Assembly (NCBI RefSeq): GCF_009618275.1
Contig: NZ_WIAD01000030.1
Coordinates: 1 to 64,000, forward strand
Source of the DNA: Roseimaritima sediminicola
GTDB taxonomy: Bacteria; Planctomycetota; Planctomycetia; Pirellulales; Pirellulaceae
Length of the DNA stretch: 64,000 nt
Direction of reading: 5' to 3'
Shown piece by piece: positions 18,296 to 27,200 of the stretch. The notes beneath the pieces are model-generated. The model ran no database searches, was not told where the DNA came from, and saw only the letters and a program-made list of their open reading frames with translations. How positions within the stretch are numbered: position 1 is the first letter of the stretch; each line of letters opens with the position of its first letter. The translations under genes and the position numbers were made by a program.

Positions 18296-18874
18296 TTGAG
18301 CCCTTCCAAACCCAAAGTCTTGATCATCATCGGCGATGCGGCCGAGACGCTGGACACGATGTACCCGTTTTACCGTTTGCAAGAAGCCGGGTTTCAGCCG
18401 GTCGTGGCCGCGCCGCAGCGGCGGCGGTATCAGATGGTCATGCACGAGGTCAAACCGGGCTGGACGATCACCAAGGAGTGGGAGGGCTACACGATCGAAG
18501 CCGATATCGCCTTCGCCGACGTGGATCCCGAACAGTACGCCGGAATCCTGTTCTCCGGCGGTCGCGCTCCGGAGTACATCCGTTACGACGAGGATCTGGT
18601 GCGGATCACCAAACATTTCTTTGCCGCGGACAAACCCATCGCCAGCGTGTGTCACGGCGTCGAGATCCCAGCCTATGCCGATTGTGTGCGCGGCCGGCGG
18701 ATGGCGACGGTCGCCAAGTGCCGGTTCGACTTGGAGGTCTGCGGCGGCGTGTTCGTCGACGAGCCCTGCGTGGTCGACGGCAACCTGGTCTCCGGGCGAA
18801 CATTCCACGACAACGGACACTACGTCGGGCCCTGGATCAAGTTGTTGGAGAAAGCCTGTCAGCCAGTGGCATAG
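18296..18874 (+). CDS. DJ-1/PfpI family protein
   Basis: A 192-residue class I amidotransferase-like fold used by glyoxalases, deglycases and PfpI-type proteins. The nucleophile C119 lies in the elbow ASVCHGVEIP, with H120 next to it. A glutamate in GDAAETLD near residue 17 matches the DJ-1 acid. The start is the TTG at 18296, since no ATG or GTG precedes the first strand KVLIIIGD. The C-terminal VA and the stop codon lie inside a B-family repeat (GTGGCATAGGCTTCCAGCC), so insertion of that repeat may have reset the C terminus. Confidence 0.82.
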   Translation: MSPSKPKVLIIIGDAAETLDTMYPFYRLQEAGFQPVVAAPQRRRYQMVMHEVKPGWTITKEWEGYTIEADIAFADVDPEQYAGILFSGGRAPEYIRYDEDLVRITKHFFAADKPIASVCHGVEIPAYADCVRGRRMATVAKCRFDLEVCGGVFVDEPCVVDGNLVSGRTFHDNGHYVGPWIKLLEKACQPVA

Positions 18875-19010
18875 GCTTCCAGCCTGTGAAAGTAGCACGG
18901 CTGTCTCAGCCGTAAAAAAACCGCTTCTCGGCTGGGACAGCCGAGCTACTCTGTGGCATAGGCTTCCAGCCTGTGAAGAAACCAGTGGCATAGGCTACCG
19001 TCCTTGAAAG
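18868..19010. repeat. Mixed B- and C-family hairpin repeats
   Basis: Two B units with core AGGCTTCCAGCCT (18872-18890 and about 18955-18980, a 5-bp stem with three-base loop) flank one C unit (CTCGGCTGGGACAGCCGAG, 18927-18949) and a degenerate C-like hairpin near 18897. The first B unit contains the DJ-1 stop codon. Confidence 0.8.
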
Positions 19011-19074
19011 GCGCCCCCGGGGCGGTCAGAATGCAGCGGCTGGGCCAATCAACCTTTCAATGGAGTTTCACGCC

Positions 19075-20076
19075 ATGCCACGTCCGGTCACCTTGTTCAC
19101 TGGTCAATGGGCCGATCTGCCGTTCAGCGAGATGGCTCAGATGACCAAGGATTTCGGCTACGACGGAATTGAGTTAGCCTGCTGGGGCGACCACTTCGAA
19201 GTCCAGCGAGCCAACGAAGAGGACGGGTACTGCCAACAGAAACGCGAAGCCCTGGACCAACTGGGACTGCAGTGCCACGCGATCAGTGCTCACTTGGTCG
19301 GCCAGGCGGTGCTGGACAATATCGACCAGCGGCACAAGGCCATCCTGCCGGATTACGTCTGGGGCGACGGCGACCCGGCGGGCGTCAACGAGCGGGCGAT
19401 CGAGGAGCTGAAGGCGACCGCTCGGGCGGCTCAGAAGTTCAACGTCGACGTCGTCAACGGCTTTACCGGCAGCAGCATCTGGCACCTGCTGTACTCCTTC
19501 CCGCCGGTGCCCGAGTCGATGCTCGAGGCCGGTTTCGAGCTGTTGGCCGAGCGTTTCAATCCGATCCTGGATGTGTTCGGTGAGTGCGGGGTGAAGTTCG
19601 CTCTGGAGGTGCATCCCACCGAGATCGCCTTCGACATCCACACCGCGCGGCGAGCTCTCGAGGCGCTGGACAATCGTCCGGAGTTCGGCTTTAACTTCGA
19701 CCCCAGTCACCTGATCTGGCAGGGTGTCGACCCGGTGCAATTCATCCGCGAATTCCCCGACCGGATCTATCACGTGCACATCAAAGACGCCAGCGTGACC
19801 CTGGACGGCCGCAGCGGCATCCTGGCCAGCCACTTGAATTTCGGGGATCCTCGGCGCGGTTGGGATTTCCGATCGCCCGGTCGTGGCGACGTGAACTTCG
19901 AAGAGATCATCCGCGCCTTGAACGTGATCGACTACCAGGGGCCGCTGTCGATCGAATGGGAAGACAGTGGCATGGAGCGAACCTTTGGGGCCCGGGAGGC
20001 TTGCGAGTTCACCAAGAAACTGGACTTTGCTCCCAGCGGTCGCGCTTTCGATTCCGCTTTTGACGACGGTACTTGA
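19075..20076 (+). CDS. Sugar phosphate isomerase/epimerase (AP endonuclease 2-like TIM barrel)
   Basis: A 333-residue xylose-isomerase-like barrel. It opens [38 protein letters not shown], a common family start, and has the metal-ligand glutamates and histidines ([10 protein letters not shown] near 178, [11 protein letters not shown] near 214, HVHIKDAS near 238, [10 protein letters not shown] near 292). ATG 19075 is preferred because GGAG lies nine bases upstream; ATG 19060 is the alternative. Likely acts on a carbohydrate; substrate unknown. Confidence 0.85.
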   Translation: MPRPVTLFTGQWADLPFSEMAQMTKDFGYDGIELACWGDHFEVQRANEEDGYCQQKREALDQLGLQCHAISAHLVGQAVLDNIDQRHKAILPDYVWGDGDPAGVNERAIEELKATARAAQKFNVDVVNGFTGSSIWHLLYSFPPVPESMLEAGFELLAERFNPILDVFGECGVKFALEVHPTEIAFDIHTARRALEALDNRPEFGFNFDPSHLIWQGVDPVQFIREFPDRIYHVHIKDASVTLDGRSGILASHLNFGDPRRGWDFRSPGRGDVNFEEIIRALNVIDYQGPLSIEWEDSGMERTFGAREACEFTKKLDFAPSGRAFDSAFDDGT

Positions 20077-20103
20077 GCCCTTCGTACTGAATGGGACAGC
20101 GTA

Positions 20104-20304
20104 ATGAATGTGACAGTAAACGGCGTGGCGGCCGAGTATCCCGACGGCGTGACCATCGAGCGACTGGTCCAGTTGGCCGATGTGCCGCCGAATTACTTGG
20201 CTGTGGAAGTCAACAAGGACGTGGTGCCGCGTGAGCAGCACGGCACGCATAGGCTGCGCGACGGAGACACCGTGGAAGTCGTGACCCTGGTGGGCGGGGG
20301 CTGA
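20104..20304 (+). CDS. thiS: Thiamine biosynthesis sulfur carrier ThiS
   Basis: A 66-residue ubiquitin-like protein ending in Gly-Gly-Gly, the tail that becomes a thiocarboxylate and delivers sulfur to thiazole synthase. It has the MNVTVNG opening and a [10 protein letters not shown] end. It is followed by thiG with 2 bp between stop and start. No ThiF or ThiH is in the window. Confidence 0.93.
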   Translation: MNVTVNGVAAEYPDGVTIERLVQLADVPPNYLAVEVNKDVVPREQHGTHRLRDGDTVEVVTLVGGG

Positions 20305-20306
20305 TT

Positions 20307-21215
20307 TTGAATTCGCACCCCCCCCGGCCGGACTCTTCAGCCTGCGACGCGGCGACGCCCGGCGAAAGCGGCAGCGGCGACGACGGTTTCGAAGTCGCCG
20401 GCCGGCGGCTCGACAGCCGACTGATCGTGGGCACCGGCCGCTACGACACGATGCCCGCCATGCGGGATTCGCTGGCGGCCTCCGGCGCCCACTGTGTGAC
20501 GGTCGCCGTGCGACGGGAAAAATTGTACGACCGCAGCGGTCAGAACATCTTGGACTTCCTGGATCTGGATCGCTACATCCTGCTGCCCAACACGGCCGGC
20601 TGTTACAGCGCGACCGATGCTGTCCGGGCCGCTCGCCTGGGCCGCGAGATCCTGCGGACGCTGGAAAACCCCGGCCAGGACTGGGTCAAGCTGGAGGTGC
20701 TGGGCGACAGTAAAACGCTGCTGCCCGATCCGGTGGAAACGCTGCGAGCCTGCGAGCAACTGGCCGCCGATGGCTTTGATGTGCTGTGCTATACCAGCGA
20801 CGACCCGGTCACCGCGCGGCGATTAAAAGCCGCCGGTGCGGCCAGCGTGATGCCGGCGGGCAGCCCCATCGGTTCCGGCCAGGGGCTGCTGAACCCGAAC
20901 AACCTGCGGATCATCCTGGAGTATTTGAAGGACGACGATCCGGATTACCCGGTGATCGTCGACGCCGGGGTGGGAACGGCCAGCGACGTGGCCGAAGCGT
21001 TCGAGTTGGGCGCCGACGCGGTGCTCCTCAATACGGCCATCGCGCACGCTCGCGATCCGGTGCGGATGGCCCGGGCGATGGGTGCGGCCGCGGCGGCCGG
21101 CCGCGACGCGTATCTCGCCGGCCGGATCCCCAAGCGGTTGTACGCCACGGCCAGCAGCCCCGAAGAGGGCGTCATCAGCAGTCGGCCCTACGGCAGCCAG
21201 CCCGTGGGCGAATGA
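20307..21215 (+). CDS. thiG: Thiazole synthase ThiG
   Basis: Forms the thiamine thiazole ring from 1-deoxyxylulose 5-phosphate, ThiS thiocarboxylate and dehydroglycine. The 302-residue product has [10 protein letters not shown] near 39, TVAVRREKL near 65, the Schiff-base lysine K128 in VKLEVLGD, and [12 protein letters not shown] near 189. The start is a TTG at 20307 right after thiS; a 25-residue Ser/Gly/Asp-rich leader precedes the conserved core. The true start may be internal, but no ATG lies before the core. Confidence 0.9.
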   Translation: MNSHPPRPDSSACDAATPGESGSGDDGFEVAGRRLDSRLIVGTGRYDTMPAMRDSLAASGAHCVTVAVRREKLYDRSGQNILDFLDLDRYILLPNTAGCYSATDAVRAARLGREILRTLENPGQDWVKLEVLGDSKTLLPDPVETLRACEQLAADGFDVLCYTSDDPVTARRLKAAGAASVMPAGSPIGSGQGLLNPNNLRIILEYLKDDDPDYPVIVDAGVGTASDVAEAFELGADAVLLNTAIAHARDPVRMARAMGAAAAAGRDAYLAGRIPKRLYATASSPEEGVISSRPYGSQPVGE

Positions 21216-21229
21216 GATTTGAGATTTGC

Positions 21230-21328
21230 TGACTGCGGCGGATTCTATGTAGGGCGTGCGAAGCTCGGGGCGCAGCAGCCACGGCAGCGGCGACATGCGG
21301 GAGCCCCAGGCGCGAGCCTGGGGTGTCG
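21230..21328 (+). repeat. E-family composite repeat, copy 2
   Basis: Shares with 11575-11664 the GATTCTATGTA start, a GCGAAGCTCGGGG block, GCAGCAGCCACGGCAG and the hairpin CCCCAGGCGCGAGCCTGGGG. It fills the gap between the convergent ends of thiG and the regulator gene. Confidence 0.8.
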
Positions 21329-21329
21329 C

Positions 21330-22229
21330 TCACTCCTCTTCTTGTTCGCCGCTGTGGCGGTGTTTGATCATCGTGATCTCGTTGCCCCGCTCGTTGTGGT
21401 GGACTTCGTCCATGAAGCTGTAGATCAGCATTAGGCCGCGACCGTTTTCCCGCATCAAGTTCTCGGGATCGGTCGGGTCGGGGATGATCGAAGGGTCGAA
21501 GCCGCGACCTTCATCGGCGACGATCATCTTGATCTGATCGGTGGTCAGCTCCACGGTCAGCGTCACGCGGCGGTCGCGGTAGGGCGGCGTTTCGCAGCGC
21601 TCCTGACGCAGTTTCATGTACGCCTCGTGATCGGTGCGAAGGTCCGAGGACAGTTCCAGGTTGCCGTGGTCCATGGCGTTGAGCACCGCTTCGGTCAGCC
21701 CCATCGAGATCTGAAACAGGCCGGTTTCGTCGCCATAGTCGAACGTCCGCAGGTCGGTCTCGAGGTGCTGGACGAGGATCGGGACCAGGTCCTGGTTGTT
21801 GCCCAGCACGAATTTCGAGCGCGACTCGACCAGCGTGTTAAGGATCTGCTGGCGGGACTTTTGGGCTTCGAGCAATTCGACGATGCCCTGCAGGGTCGAC
21901 AGCAGGGCGGTTTCCATAAAGCGTTTGGGGATGTAGCTCGCCGCGCCTTTCTGTAAGGCTTCGGCCGCGATCGTCTCGGTCCCGTCGTGGGTGATCAGGA
22001 TGACCGGGATCGATTCGTACCGGCGACGCATTTCCTCGACCAACTGCAGCCCGTTCATGTTGGGCATATGCAGGTCGGTCAGGACGACGTCGCATCGCTG
22101 TCGCTCGAGCGCCTCGAGGGCGAGCAGCCCATCGGCAGCCGTGACCGCTTCGTAGCCCGCGTCCTCCAGCATGATGCGGATTTGCGTGGCTTGGGTGGGG
22201 CTGTCCTCGGCGATCAGGATTGAAGTCAT
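21330..22229 (-). CDS. Response regulator fused to HATPase (anti-sigma/GHKL-type) domain
   Basis: A 299-residue protein with an N-terminal receiver domain (phosphoacceptor D52 in VLTDLHMPN, Thr/Ser and Lys in LITHDG and IPKRF) and a C-terminal ATP-binding domain resembling RsbW-type kinases (ISMGLTEAVLNAMDHGNLELSS, VADEGRGFDP, ENGRGLMLIYSFMDEV with N, G1 and G2 boxes). Such fusions control partner-switching systems in response to phosphorylation. The start ATG 22229 gives MTSILIAEDS; a longer reading starts at 22292. No sensor kinase or partner is adjacent. Confidence 0.83.
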   Translation of the reverse strand: MTSILIAEDSPTQATQIRIMLEDAGYEAVTAADGLLALEALERQRCDVVLTDLHMPNMNGLQLVEEMRRRYESIPVILITHDGTETIAAEALQKGAASYIPKRFMETALLSTLQGIVELLEAQKSRQQILNTLVESRSKFVLGNNQDLVPILVQHLETDLRTFDYGDETGLFQISMGLTEAVLNAMDHGNLELSSDLRTDHEAYMKLRQERCETPPYRDRRVTLTVELTTDQIKMIVADEGRGFDPSIIPDPTDPENLMRENGRGLMLIYSFMDEVHHNERGNEITMIKHRHSGEQEEE

Positions 22230-22316
22230 GGGGATCCGTCGCGGTGAAGCAGAAACAATCAACCGTGCGCGGCGTTGGCCGGCCGCAAACACGATTCTAA
22301 TTCATGCGTCGAGCTG

Positions 22317-23273
22317 TTACTTGCCTTGTTTCTTGCGAGCGGCATTTTCTCGTGGTCGTTTGTCGTTGGCTTCGGCGTCTTCGACGCGGATCGTAGCCTG
22401 GAAGGATTCTTGTTCCAGTCGTTCCAGATCGCGCTGACGCTTTCGCAATTCCTCGGCCAGCTCCCGCGCGCGGTTGTTCGCTTCGTTTTCCATCGCTCGT
22501 TCGCGGTCACGAAATTCCTTTTCCATCGCTCGTTCGCGGTCACGGAATTCCCTTTCCATGGCTTCGAGGCGGTTGCGTAGTTCCTCGCTTTGCGTTTCGG
22601 CTTGCCGCCGCGCCTGCTGGGCGGCTTCTTGCTGCTCGCGGAGCTTTTCAAGGAAAGCGCGCTGGTGTTCGCCAATCTCGGCGTGCATCCTGCGTTCGTG
22701 TTCTTCCCGCTCGCGCTGGATGCGCGTCTGGCGTTCCTGCTGGGGGCCCGGGGGGCGATGCGAGCCGCGGACCTGGTCGAGCAGTTGTTCGGTGCGTTGT
22801 TGCAACGAGCGCTGGACCATGTGCAGTTGCTTGTGAACTTCGCGCAGCCGTTGCTCGGTCGCCTCAAGCTGCTCTTGCAACCGGGCTTCGCGTTGCTCTG
22901 CGACTTCCAAACGCAAGTCGCAGATCTCTTCCTGCTTTTCCACGGTGGCTTGCAGATGGGCGTTCTCGCGGATCAGTTCGACCATCCGCTGCCAGTGTTC
23001 GCTGCCCGGTTGCAGCCATCCGCTGGGATCACCATCGTCGTCGGTGGCGTTGGCGGGCGCCACCGGCCGGAGAGCCTGCTGGATGGGCGCCGCCGCGACG
23101 AAGGGCACGCCCGGCGCGGGCACTGCAAGGGCGTGCGAAGGTGCGCGGGACAGCGGCGGAGCGGAATAGTTTTGCGCGGTCGCGGTGGACAAACCCGGCC
23201 CGTCCGGCGGCAACCCGACCAGCAGCGCCCAGCTCACCAGTGCCCAGCCAACATTGCGAAGCAGATTCGTCAT
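22317..23273 (-). CDS. Secreted coiled-coil protein
   Basis: A 318-residue product with a signal-like start (MTNLLRNVGWALVSWALLVGLPP...ATAQ, about 1-34), a Pro/Ala-rich stretch, then a highly charged coiled coil (about 95-300). A direct repeat REFRDRERAM(E/K) occurs at about 232-255 and is encoded by two 30-bp near-identical units at about 22494-22560. A role in envelope structure is possible but not shown. ATG 23282 is an alternative start. Confidence 0.62.
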   Translation of the reverse strand: MTNLLRNVGWALVSWALLVGLPPDGPGLSTATAQNYSAPPLSRAPSHALAVPAPGVPFVAAAPIQQALRPVAPANATDDDGDPSGWLQPGSEHWQRMVELIRENAHLQATVEKQEEICDLRLEVAEQREARLQEQLEATEQRLREVHKQLHMVQRSLQQRTEQLLDQVRGSHRPPGPQQERQTRIQREREEHERRMHAEIGEHQRAFLEKLREQQEAAQQARRQAETQSEELRNRLEAMEREFRDRERAMEKEFRDRERAMENEANNRARELAEELRKRQRDLERLEQESFQATIRVEDAEANDKRPRENAARKKQGK

Positions 23274-23569
23274 CGGACCCATCCAGTACGAAAGAGGGAA
23301 AGCACAGCGGTGGTACGAAACATGCAGCCCGCTACGGCCGCTATTGTGGCGCTTCCGGCGGAGGGAAGCAAACACGGGAGCGGATACGGCGAATTTGCGA
23401 AATGCGGCGATTTTTGGAAAAAAAGAGAATCCCTGCTGGTCCGGCGAAACTCCGGCCGTCGGATCTGGTTCAATAATCAGTCGTGCCCAGCAAATTCCCG
23501 TTGGTTATCGGGGGTGCTGGGACCGCACGCTGTCTTCTAGTCTGACTGTTCTTGTTGGGAATGAATGTA

Positions 23570-24367
23570 ATGAAACGAATGATTCTTGCTGCTGCGGTGG
23601 TGTGCTTGGCGGTCCTGGCGACGACTCCGGTATTGGCCCAACGCGGCGGGCGCGGCGGTGGCGGCCGCGGGATGCAGCCCAACGCCGACATGATCATGTT
23701 CGGCCTGCTGCGCAGCGAGGCCGTTCAAGAAGAGGTCGAGATCATGCCCGACCAGTTCGAGGCGCTGCAAAAGATCGGCGAGAACATGCGGGGCGAGCGG
23801 CCGGACATGAGCCGGATTCGCGAAGCCAGCGAAGAGGAACGCGAAGAGATGTTTGCCGAGATGCGCGCCAAGGTGGAAGAGCGCATGAAGCAAGCTCGCG
23901 AGGACGTCCAACAAGTCCTCCTGCCCGAACAGCTCGAGCGGCTGAATGAAATCGCCCTGCAGCTGATGGGCCCGGCCGCTCTGGCCGACCCCAAGGTCGC
24001 CCAGGAACTGAAGATCACCGACGAACAGAAAGAAGAGATGGAGGCGATCCGGGAAGCGACGCGGGATTCGTTCCGTGAACTGTTCCGCAGTGGCGATCGC
24101 GATCAGATCCGCGAAAAGATGACCGAAGCGCGCGAGCAGGAACAGGAAAAGATCCTGGCCGTGCTCTCCTCCGAACAGAAAGAGAAATTCGAAGCGATGA
24201 AGGGCAAACCGTCCGAAGCCGTGACGCAGATGCGCGAGCAACGCGGCCGCGGTGGTTTTGGCGGACGCGGCGGTGATGGAGAGCGCGGCGGTCGAGGCGG
24301 TCGCGGTGGCCGCGGTGGACGAGGCGGCGATGGCGGTGGCGAACGCTCGCGTCCCGAAGCCGAATAG
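23570..24367 (+). CDS. Secreted helical protein with Gly/Arg-rich tail (Spy/CpxP-like features)
   Basis: A 265-residue product with a signal peptide (MKRMILAAAVVCLAVLATTPVLAQ), a short RGGRGGGGRG block, a helical, Met/Glu-rich middle (about 34-210) with two similar halves (VLLPEQLERLNEIALQLMG and VLSSEQKEKFEAMK resembling LTxxQ motifs of Spy/CpxP), and a Gly/Arg repeat tail (GGRGG units, about 218-255). ATG 23570 is preferred because GGGA lies nine bases upstream; ATG 23561 is possible. Function unknown; such proteins are frequent in planctomycetes. Confidence 0.75.
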   Translation: MKRMILAAAVVCLAVLATTPVLAQRGGRGGGGRGMQPNADMIMFGLLRSEAVQEEVEIMPDQFEALQKIGENMRGERPDMSRIREASEEEREEMFAEMRAKVEERMKQAREDVQQVLLPEQLERLNEIALQLMGPAALADPKVAQELKITDEQKEEMEAIREATRDSFRELFRSGDRDQIREKMTEAREQEQEKILAVLSSEQKEKFEAMKGKPSEAVTQMREQRGRGGFGGRGGDGERGGRGGRGGRGGRGGDGGGERSRPEAE

Positions 24368-24471
24368 CACGCGCGGCGTGCGGCCTGTCGATTCAATGAG
24401 CCGTTTGGAACGCTGGTCTTTGGTTTGGTCAGCAGAGAACCGAGCCTAGCGCCTAAACGGCTCCATTTCTT

Positions 24472-24599
24472 TTCACAGGCTGGAAGCCTATGCCACTGGT
24501 TCTTTCACAGGCTGGAAGCCTATGCCACAGGTTCTTTCACAGGCTGGAAGCCTATGCCACAGGTTCTTTCACAGGCTGGAAGCCTATGCCACTGGTTTA
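24472..24599 (+). repeat. B-family 32-bp tandem repeat, four units
   Basis: Four units with a 32-bp period start at 24472, 24504, 24536 and 24568. Each holds CACAGGCTGGAAGCCTATG with a 5-bp stem (AGGCT/AGCCT) and a three-base loop. There are no unique spacers. The array abuts the stop codon of the ExeA-like gene. Confidence 0.9.
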
Positions 24600-25367
24600 G
24601 GCGGCGCGGACGAATTCTTCTTGGACCGCTTCGATCAGCTGGGCGCCGATTTCGCGGACGCCGTGCGATGCGGCGGCCGACATCGCCAACTCGGCCAAGT
24701 GGCTGATCACGCCCACGCTGCCGTCGCCCAGCTCATGCAGACGCACCAGGGCGCTGTCGCTGAAGATCGGCTCGCGAGCTTGAGCTTCGTTCAAGCGGTG
24801 CCGAATGAACTGCATCGTATCGCTGAGGGCAAACGGAGGCAGGTCGATCCGCAGCGGGCACAGCCCTAGTTCCGCCGCGACGCTGCGAGCTCGCTCGGGT
24901 TCGGTGGCCGCGATCACGGTCATCCAGCGACAATCCGAGACCAGCGACGCGGCCAGGCGAGCGACTTCGGTCGTGGCGTCGTCGATCAACCACAGCGTGC
25001 GCACTTTCTGCCGCGCCGAAGCCAGGACGCGTTCGCTGATCGCACGCCATAGATCGCCCGCCGGACTGGCGCCCAACTGGGTGGCCAAGGATCGCAGAAC
25101 CGGTTCGCTGCCGCGTTGGCCACAGCCGGTCAGCGCCACCTCCACGGCCGTGTCGCCGAACCCGCGGCTGGAGGCGACCTGTTTGAGCAGCACGGTCCGG
25201 CCGCTGCCCATCGCGCCGAACAACAGTCCCGCCGCGTGCCCGTTTTCGACCACATAGTGCAGCCGCGCAAAGGCCTCTCGTTGTGGACGCGCCGCAAAGA
25301 ACTGTTGCCCCAGTTCGCTGGCGCCAAACGGGACGCTGCGAAGCGACCAGAAGGAGTGATACGACAT
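24597..25367 (-). CDS. ExeA/GspA-like AAA ATPase with Arg-substituted Walker A
   Basis: A 256-residue protein resembling the ATPase half of ExeA (GspA): MSYHSFWSLRSVPFG start, FFAARPQREAFARLHYVVENG, Walker A GAMGSGRT near 50-57, Walker B LWLIDDA near 124, sensor-like TVIAATEPERA, and a C-terminal lid. In this Walker A the invariant lysine is arginine (codon CGG), so ATP hydrolysis may be lost. No peptidoglycan-binding half is present. The ATG 25367 is used; an extension to 25400 is possible. It is divergent from rsmE. Confidence 0.75.
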   Translation of the reverse strand: MSYHSFWSLRSVPFGASELGQQFFAARPQREAFARLHYVVENGHAAGLLFGAMGSGRTVLLKQVASSRGFGDTAVEVALTGCGQRGSEPVLRSLATQLGASPAGDLWRAISERVLASARQKVRTLWLIDDATTEVARLAASLVSDCRWMTVIAATEPERARSVAAELGLCPLRIDLPPFALSDTMQFIRHRLNEAQAREPIFSDSALVRLHELGDGSVGVISHLAELAMSAAASHGVREIGAQLIEAVQEEFVRAA

Positions 25368-25466
25368 AGCACCTGTCACCGCGTTGGTTTTGCTGTACAA
25401 ACTGCCGAAAAATCAGCTTATCCCTTACTATCGTCTCCTCCATCACGACTCTTCAGCGAATCCTCC

Positions 25467-26201
25467 ATGACCCAACGTTACTATGTCCCCGACTTGCCGG
25501 CCGCCGGAGGCGTCTTGGAATTGCCCGAAGCCGAAGGCCATCATGCGCGCACCGTGATGCGACTTCGCGTGGGCGACGCGGTGGAACTATTCGATGGACG
25601 CGGCACCGTCGCCACGGCCGAGATCACCGCGGTGAGCAAACGCCAGGTGACCTGCGAAGCCCAGCCCTGCCGGAGACGGGGCGAAACGCCGCGCCGCAGC
25701 GTTACGGTGGCGGTGGGAATGCCCAAGGGTGACCGAGCGAAATTCCTGATCGAGAAACTGACCGAGCTGGGTGTCACGCGCTGTGTGCCCCTGCGCTGCC
25801 AGCGTTCGCAGTGGACCGTCTCCAGCGGCGCTCTGCAGAAATGGCAACGGGCGATGATCGAAGCCTGCAAACAGTCCGGCCGCAACGACCTGATGGAGAT
25901 CGCGGCGCCGGTCGCGGCCGAGACGTGGTTGGCGGCCGCTGGCGAAGCTGCCGCGTGGCGATTGTTGGCGCATCCGGCCGCGGCCGAAGGCGGTCAGTTG
26001 GCCGTGGGATTCACCCAGGCGGGTCAGCCGTCCTCGCCGGAGCAAGGTGTCGCAATCGCCGTGGGGCCCGAAGGTGGGTTTGTCGAAGAAGAAGTTCGGC
26101 TAGCGACGCAGGCCGGTTGGCAAGCGGTCAGTCTGGGCGAGTTGGTGTACCGCATCGAAACGGCGGCGATCGTCCTGGCCGCTCTGGCGATGCACCGCTG
26201 A
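25467..26201 (+). CDS. rsmE: 16S rRNA (uracil1498-N3)-methyltransferase
   Basis: RsmE methylates U1498 of 16S rRNA. The 244-residue product has the N-terminal PUA-like domain (HHARTVMRLRVGDAVELFDGRG), the SPOUT region (MPKGDRAKFLIEKLTELGV) and the knot motifs IAVGPEGGF near 196 and SLGELVYRIETAA near 220. ATG 25467 gives normal length. It is divergent from the ExeA-like gene across 99 bp. Confidence 0.92.
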   Translation: MTQRYYVPDLPAAGGVLELPEAEGHHARTVMRLRVGDAVELFDGRGTVATAEITAVSKRQVTCEAQPCRRRGETPRRSVTVAVGMPKGDRAKFLIEKLTELGVTRCVPLRCQRSQWTVSSGALQKWQRAMIEACKQSGRNDLMEIAAPVAAETWLAAAGEAAAWRLLAHPAAAEGGQLAVGFTQAGQPSSPEQGVAIAVGPEGGFVEEEVRLATQAGWQAVSLGELVYRIETAAIVLAALAMHR

Positions 26202-26340
26202 GGCGCCGGGCTAGTGGATTCGTCTAGGTTCATTTTAGGGGCAGCTGATCTCGCCAGAGATGGGACTGAAGCGGCGCGACGGTCCAATCTCTGGCGACTT
26301 CAGCTACGGCCAGACCCTAAGATCAAATCATGACGCAGCT
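26202..26340. repeat. Inverted pair of A-family hairpins with shared flank
   Basis: A plus copy (26241-26264, ATCTC-GCCA-GAGAT stem) and a minus copy (26284-26307) face each other 19 bp apart, followed by a flank CAGACCCTAAGATCAAAT. The same arrangement and a near-identical flank (CAGACCCTGAGCTCAAAT) occur at 39801-39893. Confidence 0.8.
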
Positions 26341-26430
26341 CTAGCGGTCGGCGACCAGAATTTGTCCCACAAGAACCCAGATGCTCATGAAGGCGAGGCC
26401 CAGAGCGGCGTGGATGACGTCGACAGACAT
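26341..26430 (-). CDS. Possible 29-residue membrane microprotein
   Basis: The frame reads MSVDVIHAALGLAFMSIWV followed by LVGQILVADR, a hydrophobic stretch of about 18 residues suited to one membrane span. There are no internal rare features and the stop is TAG at 26341. An upstream GGATACC is a weak ribosome site. It sits between an A-family inverted pair and the EVE gene, with no obvious partner. Low GC bias cannot decide in so short a frame. Confidence 0.42.
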   Translation of the reverse strand: MSVDVIHAALGLAFMSIWVLVGQILVADR

Positions 26431-26617
26431 AGCAGGTATCCAGAAAAGGGATGGCGTCCACATGCGTTGGCCGACATCCCTGGCCCGAATTGCTAGGAAT
26501 TAAGACCGCCGTTGCGGACGTAATCCCTCCCTGCTTCGTCCCTTATCGGCTGGACCTTCCGCTCTGCTGCAGCTAAAACGCGAACTTTTTCGCATCCTTT
26601 TTAGAGAACCAACGAAC

Positions 26618-27097
26618 ATGGCTGTGCGCTACTGGTTGATGAAGACCGAACCGGGGACCTACTCGATCGACGACCTGGTCGCCGAACGCGACCAGACCAC
26701 GTGCTGGGAGGGCGTTCGCAACTACCAGGCTCGCAATCTGCTGCGCGACGAGATCCACGAGGGCGACCGTGTCCTGTTCTACCACAGCGCTTGTGCCCAG
26801 CCCGCGGTGGTGGGCACGGCGACGGTCGTCCGCGGCGGCTACCCCGATCACTTCTCCTGGGATCGCCGCAGCAAGTACTTTGACGAGAAAAGCACGCCGG
26901 AGAATCCGCGCTGGTTCATGGTCGACATCCGCCTGGACAAGGTGTTCGACGCGCCGGTCACGCTGGCCGAGCTGCGCGGCCGCGCCGACCTCGAAGGCAT
27001 GGAACTGCTCCGCAAGGGCAGCCGCTTGAGCGTCCAGCCGGTGCGAAAAAAGGAGTTCGATACGGTGCTGAAGATGGCCGCCGCCGCCGAAGCGTAG
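26618..27097 (+). CDS. EVE domain-containing protein
   Basis: A 159-residue protein matching the EVE/thymocyte nuclear protein 1 fold (PUA-like), which binds modified bases in RNA or DNA. It opens RYWLMKTEPGTYSIDDL, continues TCWEGVRNYQARNLLRDEIHEGDRVLFYHS and ends GMELLRKGSRLSVQPV, all family motifs. It is a stand-alone domain with no restriction nuclease fused. The following gene starts 103 bp downstream. Confidence 0.9.
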   Translation: MAVRYWLMKTEPGTYSIDDLVAERDQTTCWEGVRNYQARNLLRDEIHEGDRVLFYHSACAQPAVVGTATVVRGGYPDHFSWDRRSKYFDEKSTPENPRWFMVDIRLDKVFDAPVTLAELRGRADLEGMELLRKGSRLSVQPVRKKEFDTVLKMAAAAEA

Positions 27098-27200
27098 CCG
27101 GTTTGCGCTCAAGTGCTGGTCCGGCCGTGCCGATTGTTCCGATTACAGGGGGGCTCGAATGCGTCGAGCCGAAAGTCCTTTCAGCACGGGTCAATCGAAG

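Noticed and set aside
24398-24463. Terminator formed by GAGCCGTTT and AAACGGCTC
   Set aside because: The loop is nearly 50 bases and a T-run is short, so pairing may be accidental.
24472-24599. CRISPR array
   Set aside because: Four 32-bp units are directly repeated without unique spacers, and no cas genes are near.
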